A stretch of 64,000 nucleotides of DNA from Vulcanimicrobiota bacterium (GTDB lineage: Bacteria > Vulcanimicrobiota > Vulcanimicrobiia > Vulcanimicrobiales > Vulcanimicrobiaceae). Positions 1 to 6,503 of this stretch are shown here, one piece after another. The notes under the pieces are model-generated. The model searched no databases. It had not been told where the DNA came from and saw only the letters and a list, made by a program, of their open reading frames with translations. The stretch spans positions 186,001 through 250,000 of the forward strand of contig DAIDHQ010000006.1 in the NCBI GenBank assembly GCA_027459645.1, given 5' to 3'. The position numbers were made by a program, and so were the translations under genes. Numbering within the stretch: the stretch's first letter is position 1; every line of letters starts with the position of its first letter.

Positions 1-64
1 GCTATAACGATTGCTCGGCGCATACCCAAGCTATTCCCAAGCCGGGCGTGGGAAAATACGCAGT

Positions 65-544
65 ATGAAGTATCTTGCGATGATCGCTGTCATTTTTGCC
101 GGCACGCTCCTTGCCGGAACCGCTATGGCAGCAAGCGACCAAACATTCGTCAACAAAGTCCAGCAAGATCTGTTGGGCCAGTATGCGCTCGCTTCCGTCG
201 GGCAGAGTCATGCCTCCAGCGCGGCCATGAAGAAGCTGGCCTCTGAAGTCGCGGCGAACGCGGCCGCCGGCAATTCGTGGCTGAAGTCGTATGCGCCGGA
301 ACACCATCTGCGCCTGCCCGATAAGCCGTCGATCATTGCCGACATGCAGTACGGTCAACTGAAAGGCACCTCGGGCCACGCGTTCGACAAACAACTCGCC
401 CAAGATCTCATCGTCGATACCGAGGTTCGCATGGATACCCTCAAAGCCGAAGCGGCGACGAACTCAGGCCTCGGCCGCTTTGCAAAGAAGCAACTCGCAC
501 TCATGGAGAAGTTTTCCAAGGAAGCGCACAAGCTCGACCACTAG
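65..544 (+). CDS. DUF4142 family secreted protein
   Basis: 159-residue exported protein of unknown function. Residues 1-22 form a signal peptide (Lys, a hydrophobic run, then TAMAA). The rest is an all-helical DUF4142-type domain with the usual ferritin-like helical pattern. I chose the ATG at 65 over the upstream in-frame ATG at 11 because it places the signal peptide at the N-terminus. A strong terminator follows at once, so it is probably a single-gene unit. The family is abundant in soil bacteria and often linked to envelope stress, which is family knowledge and not visible here. Confidence 0.8.
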   Translation: MKYLAMIAVIFAGTLLAGTAMAASDQTFVNKVQQDLLGQYALASVGQSHASSAAMKKLASEVAANAAAGNSWLKSYAPEHHLRLPDKPSIIADMQYGQLKGTSGHAFDKQLAQDLIVDTEVRMDTLKAEAATNSGLGRFAKKQLALMEKFSKEAHKLDH

Positions 545-567
545 CACCTAGCGCCACAGATCGATCC

Positions 568-594
568 GGAACGCCCTCGCGGGCGTTCCCTTTT
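568..594 (+). terminator. Rho-independent terminator after the DUF4142 gene
   Basis: A perfect 9-bp stem GGAACGCCC/GGGCGTTCC closes a 4-nt loop and is followed by CTTTT. It lies 24 nt past the stop codon and separates this gene from the sigma-factor operon. Confidence 0.88.
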
Positions 595-674
595 ATATGA
601 TCGCCCTTTTGCGTCCGCTCCCAGGCGACCGGACGGCAGGCCGTCGAACGCTCGGGCTGATGGAGGTTCGGGGT

Positions 675-1202
675 GTGGACGAGGTTCTGTCCGCGGCGTT
701 CGCGGCAAAAGAGCCTTGGGCATTCGACGACGCATACCAGCGCTACGGTTCGCTGCTCTATTCGGCTGCGTATCAAGTGCTCGACGATCGCGAAGACGCG
801 CGCGATTGTGTGCAAGAAGCGCTTGCACGCGTCTGGCGCTCGCCCGACTCGTACACGCGGGCGCGCGGCGCGCTGCGAAGCTTTCTCGTGGTGTGTGTGC
901 GCAACGAAGCGATCACGCGTCTTCGCGCGAAGACGCGCCGGTTGCGCGTGGTCGAGCGGGTCGCGGCGCTACCCCAAGAACACGCGGAACTCGGTGACGT
1001 GGACGTGATCGAACGCGACCGCCTGCGCGCCGCGCTTGCAACGCTTCCGGCAGAACAGCGCCGCCCGCTCGAAATGGCGTATTACGAACAGAAAACGCAC
1101 ACCGAGATCGCGCGAGAGTTGGATCAGCCGCTCGGCACGGTGAAGAGCCGCATCGCATTGGGCCTACGCAAACTGGGCGCTGCACTGGGAGGTGGCCGAT
1201 GA
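675..1202 (+). CDS. ECF-type RNA polymerase sigma factor
   Basis: About 175 residues, the usual ECF length. Sigma region 2 covers roughly residues 15-60 (from AFDDAYQRYG to the DCVQEAL segment). Region 4 covers roughly 120-170, with a LPAEQRR helix and the TVKSRI recognition helix typical of sigma-70 region 4. The GTG at 675 has GGAGG 8 nt upstream; an in-frame ATG at 660 and one at 597 are alternatives with poorer ribosome binding sites. Its stop overlaps the start of the anti-sigma gene (ATGA), so the pair is translationally coupled. Target promoters cannot be read from this window. Confidence 0.88.
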   Translation: MDEVLSAAFAAKEPWAFDDAYQRYGSLLYSAAYQVLDDREDARDCVQEALARVWRSPDSYTRARGALRSFLVVCVRNEAITRLRAKTRRLRVVERVAALPQEHAELGDVDVIERDRLRAALATLPAEQRRPLEMAYYEQKTHTEIARELDQPLGTVKSRIALGLRKLGAALGGGR

Positions 1203-1795
1203 GCGAACATATCGGCGACGACGCCGCCCTCTACGCCCTTGGGACGCTCGACGAAACGGAACGCGCGAAGGTCGAGTCACACGTTGACGCGTGCGATGCA
1301 TGCAGCCGCCTGCTCGCTCAAGCGCTCGACGACGTGACCGCGGTGGTCGAAGCCGGGGTGCAAAGCCGCATGCCGCTCCCGGCGTCACGGTCGAATTGGC
1401 GGCGGTGGTTCGCGCCCGTCGCCGCAGCGATCGTGCTCGCGATCCTGCCAACCGCCTACTTGCTTCAACAGAATCTGGCCATGCATCGCGCGATGGTCGC
1501 CGAATCGCAGGCGATGGAGCGCGTCGCAACGTCCCCGCACCGGATGGTGGCTTTCACCGGGATGGACGCGAAAGTGATGTACGGAATGCACGGATCGTGG
1601 TACGTCGTGATCGTGCGTAACGCAAAGGCTCCCGTGGACGTTGCTTGGATGCATGACGGCACCAAGACGATGCTCGGCAAGGCCGAGCCACACGGCGACG
1701 TCGCTTTGCTCTATCTTCCGAAGAGTCACCGCATGGACCAGCTAGCGCTGGTCAGCAACGACCACACGATGGCCCAGGCGACCCTGGTCTATTAA
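1199..1795 (+). CDS. Anti-sigma factor, zinc-binding (ZAS) type, membrane anchored
   Basis: 198 residues. The N-terminal cytoplasmic part has the HX3CX2C anti-sigma zinc motif (HVDACDAC, about residues 29-36). A single membrane helix follows at about 69-88, then an extracytoplasmic domain resembling the RskA C-terminal domain. It overlaps the sigma gene by 4 bp, the normal arrangement for a cognate pair. By family knowledge it would hold the sigma factor inactive until an envelope or redox signal releases it; the signal is unknown. Confidence 0.88.
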   Translation: MSEHIGDDAALYALGTLDETERAKVESHVDACDACSRLLAQALDDVTAVVEAGVQSRMPLPASRSNWRRWFAPVAAAIVLAILPTAYLLQQNLAMHRAMVAESQAMERVATSPHRMVAFTGMDAKVMYGMHGSWYVVIVRNAKAPVDVAWMHDGTKTMLGKAEPHGDVALLYLPKSHRMDQLALVSNDHTMAQATLVY

Positions 1796-1814
1796 CCGAA
1801 CAACGAACGACGAT

Positions 1815-3221
1815 ATGCTGCCTTGCTTAGCCGTGGTGGGCGCGTTAATCGCAGCAGCCCCTTCGCCGCCCCCGGCACATACATTGACTGCAACAATGGC
1901 CAATCGCATCGACGCGCTGGGCCGGCGGCAGATCATGCAACATCGTACGCCGGGGCTCGCGATCGCGGTCGTCGAGGACGGGCGCATCGTCTACGCGCAC
2001 GGCTTCGGATACGCCGACATCGCGAAGCGCCGTCAGGTCTATCCGGAAACGCAATTCTATGCCGGCGGCATCGCGAAGCAATTCACGGCTGCGGCGATCC
2101 TGTTGCTGGCGCAAGACGGCAAGCTGAAGCTGGACGATCGCGTGACGAAGTACGTGCCGGAATTGCACGTTGCCGGAGATGCGACGATCCTGCAATTGCT
2201 GCAGCAGACGTCGGGGCTGCCCGACTATACGCGCGCGCCGGATTTGAAAATCGACCGCACGCATACGGTGAAACTCGCCGACGTCATCGCTGCCGTCGAC
2301 AAGATGCCTCCGGCAGCCAAGCCCGGGACGAAGTTCCAGTACAACGATTTGAACTACATGATCGCCGGTCTGATCGTCGAACGCGCGAGCGGCGTTCCGC
2401 TCTCCGATTACCTCCAGCAGAACATCTTCATGCCGCTTGTGATGAACGGCACGTTTTACGCCGGCGATCGCGGCATCTCACCCTCGCACGCCCTCGGTTA
2501 TACCGGATCTCCGGGGCACTTCCGGCGCGCTCGGGCCTGGGATCCCGCTTGGCTCTTCGGCTCGAGCGGCCTCGTGACCAACGTCTACGATCTCGCGAAG
2601 TGGGATATCGGCTTGCCGCTGCTCTTACGCGTTGACGCGGAGCGAACGATGTTCACGCCGAGCAGCGTAGACGGCGAAACGCGCTACGGCTTAGGCTGGG
2701 TGATCGACCAGCGCGGCGGAAAACGGTACGTGTGGCACGACGGCGACATTCCGGGCTATCAGGCGATGAATGCAATTCTTCCGGACGATCACGTGGCGGT
2801 CGTAGTGCTCGAGAACACCGACGGCATGCATTCCCGGGCGGTCGCGCATCCGGAAGCGATCGCGGCGCAGATTCTCGACATCGTACTGCCGCCCTCGGCG
2901 ATGCATTTGAGCAACACGGTGATGGACCAGGCTCGCGACTGGTTGAATCGGCTGGCCGACCGGCGCATCGATCGAACGCAATTGACGCCGGCGTTTTCGA
3001 AATATCTTACGGATGCGCTGGTCGCGCGTGAGAATTTCGCCGCTCTAGGAAAACCGCGTTCGCTCGTCCCCGTGGCGAGCATCGCGCAACCGAACGGCGA
3101 TACGATGTACGAATTTTTGGTGCGTTATCCGCGGGTGCAATACTATTACGAATTTACGCTCGCGAAAGACGGCAAAGTCGACGGCCTCTATTTGAGCCAA
3201 GATCTGGAGCTAGGCCACTAG
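1815..3221 (+). CDS. Serine hydrolase / class C beta-lactamase-like protein lacking the catalytic Ser
   Basis: 468 residues with a signal peptide (about 1-22). Overall similarity to the beta-lactamase/DD-peptidase (PF00144) fold is clear: the segment around residue 80 reads AGGIAKQFTAAAILLL, where active relatives have SxxK followed by QFTAAAI. The nucleophile position is Gly (codon GGC) and the Lys is kept. The YxN motif reads YND. The HxG-like motif HDG near the C-terminal half is kept. A second domain of about 100 residues follows. Catalysis by the normal route is therefore unlikely; it may bind peptidoglycan or a peptide. It stands 19 bp after the anti-sigma gene and may share its transcript. 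Confidence 0.8.
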   Translation: MLPCLAVVGALIAAAPSPPPAHTLTATMANRIDALGRRQIMQHRTPGLAIAVVEDGRIVYAHGFGYADIAKRRQVYPETQFYAGGIAKQFTAAAILLLAQDGKLKLDDRVTKYVPELHVAGDATILQLLQQTSGLPDYTRAPDLKIDRTHTVKLADVIAAVDKMPPAAKPGTKFQYNDLNYMIAGLIVERASGVPLSDYLQQNIFMPLVMNGTFYAGDRGISPSHALGYTGSPGHFRRARAWDPAWLFGSSGLVTNVYDLAKWDIGLPLLLRVDAERTMFTPSSVDGETRYGLGWVIDQRGGKRYVWHDGDIPGYQAMNAILPDDHVAVVVLENTDGMHSRAVAHPEAIAAQILDIVLPPSAMHLSNTVMDQARDWLNRLADRRIDRTQLTPAFSKYLTDALVARENFAALGKPRSLVPVASIAQPNGDTMYEFLVRYPRVQYYYEFTLAKDGKVDGLYLSQDLELGH

Positions 3222-3227
3222 CACGCG

Positions 3228-3569
3228 TTAGTCGTCGCCGTCGGTGATGCGGCGTCCGGTAGCTTCTACCACTTTGCCGAGCATCGTCACGGCTTCTGCA
3301 CGCGACGCATTGCTAAACATATAGCGCAAACGCTCGTCGGCATCTTCGACGATCAAGACGGCCCGGCGTCCCGAGCGAACTGCGGCCACGAGCGACGTCA
3401 GATAAGCTTCGTCCTCGGGCGCAAGCATCGAGTGTTCGACCGTTTCAACCGGCACTTCCAAAAGCCGTTTGAGCACGGCATCGATGTCGCGGGGTACTTC
3501 CACGATCTCCTCCATGGTGAATTCCCGCGATGCATAGCGCATCGCAGAGCCGTTCAACCCGTACCTCAA
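3228..3569 (-). CDS. Small hypothetical protein
   Basis: Up to 113 residues, rich in charged residues, with no signal peptide or membrane segment. I do not recognise the family. The TTG at 3569 overlaps the stop of the upstream NUDIX gene (TTGA), which suggests translational coupling. ATG codons at 3542 and 3515 are alternative starts; the latter gives a 95-residue protein beginning MEEIVEVPRD. The C-terminal half has a pattern of alternating hydrophobic strands and helices (AVLIVED). Confidence 0.55.
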   Translation of the reverse strand: MRYGLNGSAMRYASREFTMEEIVEVPRDIDAVLKRLLEVPVETVEHSMLAPEDEAYLTSLVAAVRSGRRAVLIVEDADERLRYMFSNASRAEAVTMLGKVVEATGRRITDGDD

Positions 3570-4126
3570 TTATCGGCACGTCCCGGCACAAGTTCACCCC
3601 CGTTTGCGCGCATCCACACAATCGTAAACGCCGTCTTCATATCGGCAATTTGCCCAGTCTCCATAAGGCTTTGCGCTTCATCGAGCGTGAAGGAAGCAAC
3701 CGTGATACGCTCGTCCTGGTCGAGCGACTGCTCGCCGGGCGAAAGGTCGAACGCGTGTACGAAATGCATGATTTCGCTGCAAAAACCAGGCGAGGTGGCA
3801 AATGCACCGAGCAAGCGCACGGACGCGGCGCGGTAGCCGGTCTCTTCGGCCAGTTCGCGACGGGCGCCGTCGGCGACCGACTCGCCCTCTTCCGCGGAGC
3901 CGGCCGGAATCTCCCATAGCGACGCGGCGACGGGATGCCGATACTGTCGAACGAGCACGATGCGCCCTTCCGGCGTCGTCGCAACGACCGCATACGATGC
4001 AGCGTGCTTTACGACGTCGACGCGATGCTCGGCGCCGTCGGCGAAACGCAGCCGCTCCCGGGTTACCGAGAACACGCGCCCTTCGAACGCGAGCGTCGAG
4101 GAAATGACTTGCGGTTCTTCGTCCAT
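3566..4126 (-). CDS. NUDIX hydrolase, ADP-ribose pyrophosphatase type
   Basis: 186 residues from the ATG at 4126; a longer in-frame extension to 4246 lacks family-like sequence. The NUDIX box GX5EX7REUXEEXGU is complete (GSAEEGE ... RRELAEETGY). The preceding segment EGRIVLVRQYRHPV and the LWEIPAG segment are typical of ADP-ribose/NDP-sugar pyrophosphatases. These cytoplasmic enzymes hydrolyse nucleoside diphosphate-linked compounds to clear toxic or surplus nucleotides. The Glu residues of the box bind Mg2+. Cotranscribed with the small downstream gene. Confidence 0.88.
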   Translation of the reverse strand: MDEEPQVISSTLAFEGRVFSVTRERLRFADGAEHRVDVVKHAASYAVVATTPEGRIVLVRQYRHPVAASLWEIPAGSAEEGESVADGARRELAEETGYRAASVRLLGAFATSPGFCSEIMHFVHAFDLSPGEQSLDQDERITVASFTLDEAQSLMETGQIADMKTAFTIVWMRANGGELVPGRADN

Positions 4127-4138
4127 AATGAACGCTTC

Positions 4139-4330
4139 GTGAAAAATCGCTCGTCGCTTCTTACGGAAATCGGCTGGCTCGCGCTGTTCCTCGCGATTTT
4201 CGTCGTGCTGGTATACGCCTTTAATCTCTTCGTCGTTCCGCATCATTTCAACGACAAGATTGCAATCGTGCTCTCGGCCATCATCGCGGGACTCGTCATG
4301 ATCGTCGCGCGCTCACGATGGCAACGGTAG
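4139..4330 (+). CDS. Small two-helix membrane protein
   Basis: 63 residues starting at GTG 4139. Two strongly hydrophobic segments (about residues 13-33 and 40-57) separated by a short His-containing loop predict a helical hairpin in the membrane, ending in a basic tail. No family recognised. It diverges from the NUDIX gene with only 12 bp between start codons, so promoters must lie in neighbouring coding sequence. Its 3' end overlaps the rRNA methyltransferase start by 13 bp, suggesting coupling. Confidence 0.55.
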   Translation: MKNRSSLLTEIGWLALFLAIFVVLVYAFNLFVVPHHFNDKIAIVLSAIIAGLVMIVARSRWQR

Positions 4331-5082
4331 CCGGAGCGCACGGCGACCGGGTTCGCCGCGTTCGGGAGTTGCAAACGGTGAAAGGCCGACGCGAACACGA
4401 GCGATTTGCCTTCGAAGGTCCCACGCTCTTGGATGAAGCGCTGCGCAGCGGCGCGCAGATCGTCGAAATCTACGCCACGGAACGCGCTTACGAAGAGTAT
4501 GCGCTCGTGCGCGAAGCGGAGAAGGGCGGGACGGCCGTCTTTTTGGTCGACGATCGGACCGCGCAACGGCTCTCGACCGTCGAAAGCGCTACCGGCATAG
4601 TCGCGGTCGCACCGTTGCGCTACGCGCCGCTAGGTGACGTGACCCGCTTGAAGCGCGTGCTCGTCTTGGCCGACCTGAACGATCCGGGGAATGCCGGGAC
4701 CCTCTTGCGCTCGGCGGAGGCATTCAACGTGCAGGGCGTCGTCTTTGGAAGCGACGGCGTCGAGCCGTATCATCCGAAGGTCGTCCGCGCCGCCATGGGC
4801 GCGATCTTCCGCCTTTCGCTCTGTATCGCCGAGCCGGCGGCGTTTGCGGCAGCCGTGCGGGAAAACCAAGGCGAGATCTTGGGGCTCGACATGGAGGGCG
4901 ACGACGTTCGCACCGTGGTGCCGGCCGAACGGTCCGCACTCGTCGTGGGTCACGAACGGCGCGGCTTGGGGCCGTGGAGCGCCTTCTGCACGCGCCGGAT
5001 CGCGATTCCGATGAACGGGCCGACGGAGTCCTTGAACGCCGCCGTGGCCGGCTCTATTGCTTTATATGCGTTAGCGCGGTAA
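4318..5082 (+). CDS. TrmH/SpoU family RNA 2'-O-ribose methyltransferase
   Basis: 254 residues. An N-terminal RNA-binding substrate domain (about 10-100) is followed by the SPOUT domain with motif 1 DLNDPGNAGTLLRSAEAF, motif 2 ALVVGHERRGL and the knot-forming motif 3 IPMNGPTESLNAAVA. It uses S-adenosylmethionine to methylate a ribose 2'-OH in rRNA or tRNA. Motif 2 has His where most relatives have Asn (GNE). A gene of this family often precedes pheST in bacteria. The exact RNA target cannot be assigned from sequence. Confidence 0.9.
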   Translation: MATVAGAHGDRVRRVRELQTVKGRREHERFAFEGPTLLDEALRSGAQIVEIYATERAYEEYALVREAEKGGTAVFLVDDRTAQRLSTVESATGIVAVAPLRYAPLGDVTRLKRVLVLADLNDPGNAGTLLRSAEAFNVQGVVFGSDGVEPYHPKVVRAAMGAIFRLSLCIAEPAAFAAAVRENQGEILGLDMEGDDVRTVVPAERSALVVGHERRGLGPWSAFCTRRIAIPMNGPTESLNAAVAGSIALYALAR

Positions 5083-5152
5083 ACGGCTTGCGCTCGTTTT
5101 TAGGTACGCAGAACGCTCGCTCGGCACGCCAAGCATTTAAGTTACCCAAGCT

Positions 5153-5187
5153 GTCAAGACAGTCATTTCCGGTCCAAAAGTCAAGAC
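5153..5187 (+). repeat. Short direct repeat with palindrome upstream of yqzL
   Basis: GTCAAGAC occurs at 5153-5160 and 5180-5187. The first copy is inside the palindrome CTGTC-AA-GACAG. Both copies are followed by a CCGG...AAAAGTC segment, so this is an imperfect tandem unit of about 22-27 bp. It may be an operator for the downstream yqzL-pheST region; no protein can be assigned. Confidence 0.4.
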
Positions 5188-5274
5188 TACCGGCCCTAAA
5201 AGTCGCATGGTAAAATCGCAACATTCCTAATGGCGCAGCCGAAATTCCGACGGCTAGAAGGAGACCCCACGAGT

Positions 5275-5376
5275 ATGGCCACCAGCGAACTTTTCTGGAA
5301 GCTCTTCGCCCAAACGGGCTCGATCAGTGCCTACCTAGTCTACCGCCGCATGCATGCCATACCGAGTCCCACCTGA
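5275..5376 (+). CDS. yqzL: YqzL-like small protein
   Basis: 33 residues: the core SELFWKLFAQTGSISAYLVY matches the YqzL family pattern (aromatic W-LF-TG-I/V-YL-Y), known from Firmicutes as a conserved protein of 40-50 residues of unknown function. It has a good ribosome site AGAAGGAG at 5256-5263, 11 nt before the ATG. A terminator-like hairpin lies between it and pheS. The alternative reading as a leader peptide for pheST is weaker, because it has only two Phe codons and they are not adjacent. Confidence 0.75.
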   Translation: MATSELFWKLFAQTGSISAYLVYRRMHAIPSPT

Positions 5377-5404
5377 GTCGAAAGAAGTCAACGAACGATA
5401 TGCG

Positions 5405-5439
5405 AACGCCCGGTATAATGACCGGGCGTTTCTCTTTTT
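5405..5439 (+). terminator. Terminator/attenuator hairpin just before pheS
   Basis: A perfect 9-bp stem AACGCCCGG/CCGGGCGTT with the 8-nt loop TATAATGA is followed by TCTCTTTTT. It ends 13 nt before the pheS start. It can terminate the yqzL transcript or act as a pheST attenuator. The loop holds a consensus -10 hexamer TATAAT, but no good -35 sits 17 bp upstream. Confidence 0.85.
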
Positions 5440-5452
5440 AGGATGATACGGG

Positions 5453-6487
5453 TTGAGTGATCTAGCGAATTCCCTTTCGGACCTCGAGCGTCGTTTTGCC
5501 GGCGCCGCTGCCCACGCTGCAGATACGCGGGAGCTGGACGCCGCGCGCGTCGCGTTTCTCGGACGCAGCGGCGAAGTCACGCTGCTGCGGCGCTCGATCG
5601 GGCAACTCCCCGCGTCGGAACGTCCGGACGCCGGCAAGGTCATCAACGCCGCGGTCGAGCGGATGGAGTCCGTCTTCGAACGAGAGAGCGCCCGCATCGC
5701 CAACCTCGCCTTTGAGGCAGAACTCTCCCGGGAGATCGACGTGACCTTTCCGTCGATCGAACCGGCCGCCGGCACGATCCACCCGATCCGCCGCGTGCTG
5801 CGCGACGCATGCGCGTACTTCGAACGTCGCGGCTTTGCCGTCGTGCTCGGCCCCGAAGTCGAGCCCGACTACTATAACTTCGATGCGTTGAACATTCCGC
5901 CAACGCATCCGGCTCGGGAAGGATTCGATTCGTTTTTCATCACCGACACGCTGTTGCTGCGTCCGCACACCTCGCCGATGCAGATTCGTACGATGCAGCA
6001 ACACGCGCCGCCGATTGCCGTGGTTGCGCCGGGGCGCTGCTATAGGCGCGACGCGGTCGACGCGCGCCATCTCTTCCAGTTCAATCAAGTCGAAGGCTTG
6101 CTCGTCGCCGAAGGCATTCATTTCGGCCACCTGAAGGGCATGCTGACGGGCCTTTGCCGCGAGCTCTTCGGAAGCGATCAACGCGTGCGATTCCGTCCGT
6201 CGTTCTTTCCGTTTACCGAACCGAGCGCCGAAGTCGATACGACGTGTCCGAAATGTAAGGCGAGCGGCGAACCGTGCAATATGTGCGGCGGCTCCGGCTG
6301 GATCGAACTCGGCGGCTCCGGGATGGTGCATCCCAACGTTTTGCGTGAGGTCGGATACGATCCCGACGTCTATACCGGCTGGGCGTTCGGCTTCGGCATC
6401 GAACGCTTGGGATTGACGCGCTACGACATCGACGACATCCGCCGCTTCGTCGACAGCGATCCCGATTTCTTGAAACAACTCGCATAG
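5453..6487 (+). CDS. pheS: Phenylalanine-tRNA ligase alpha subunit
   Basis: 344 residues with a TTG start and AGGA 9 nt upstream. An N-terminal coiled-coil (about 1-85) precedes the class II synthetase core with motif 2 around RCYRRDAVDARHLFQFNQVEG and motif 3 GFGIERLGLTRY. It forms the alpha2beta2 enzyme that charges tRNA-Phe. Between the FTEPSAEVD segment and the GGSGMVHPNV segment lies a Cys-rich insert with the pattern CPKC...CNMC, which could bind zinc; some other bacterial PheS proteins have a comparable insert. Followed 16 bp later by pheT. Confidence 0.97.
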   Translation: MSDLANSLSDLERRFAGAAAHAADTRELDAARVAFLGRSGEVTLLRRSIGQLPASERPDAGKVINAAVERMESVFERESARIANLAFEAELSREIDVTFPSIEPAAGTIHPIRRVLRDACAYFERRGFAVVLGPEVEPDYYNFDALNIPPTHPAREGFDSFFITDTLLLRPHTSPMQIRTMQQHAPPIAVVAPGRCYRRDAVDARHLFQFNQVEGLLVAEGIHFGHLKGMLTGLCRELFGSDQRVRFRPSFFPFTEPSAEVDTTCPKCKASGEPCNMCGGSGWIELGGSGMVHPNVLREVGYDPDVYTGWAFGFGIERLGLTRYDIDDIRRFVDSDPDFLKQLA

Positions 6488-6503
6488 ACTAGAGGGGACT
6501 TTC

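Noticed and set aside
5411-5421. TATAAT in the hairpin loop as a pheS promoter
   Set aside because: No -35 hexamer sits at 16-18 bp upstream and there is no extended -10; it is more likely just the loop.
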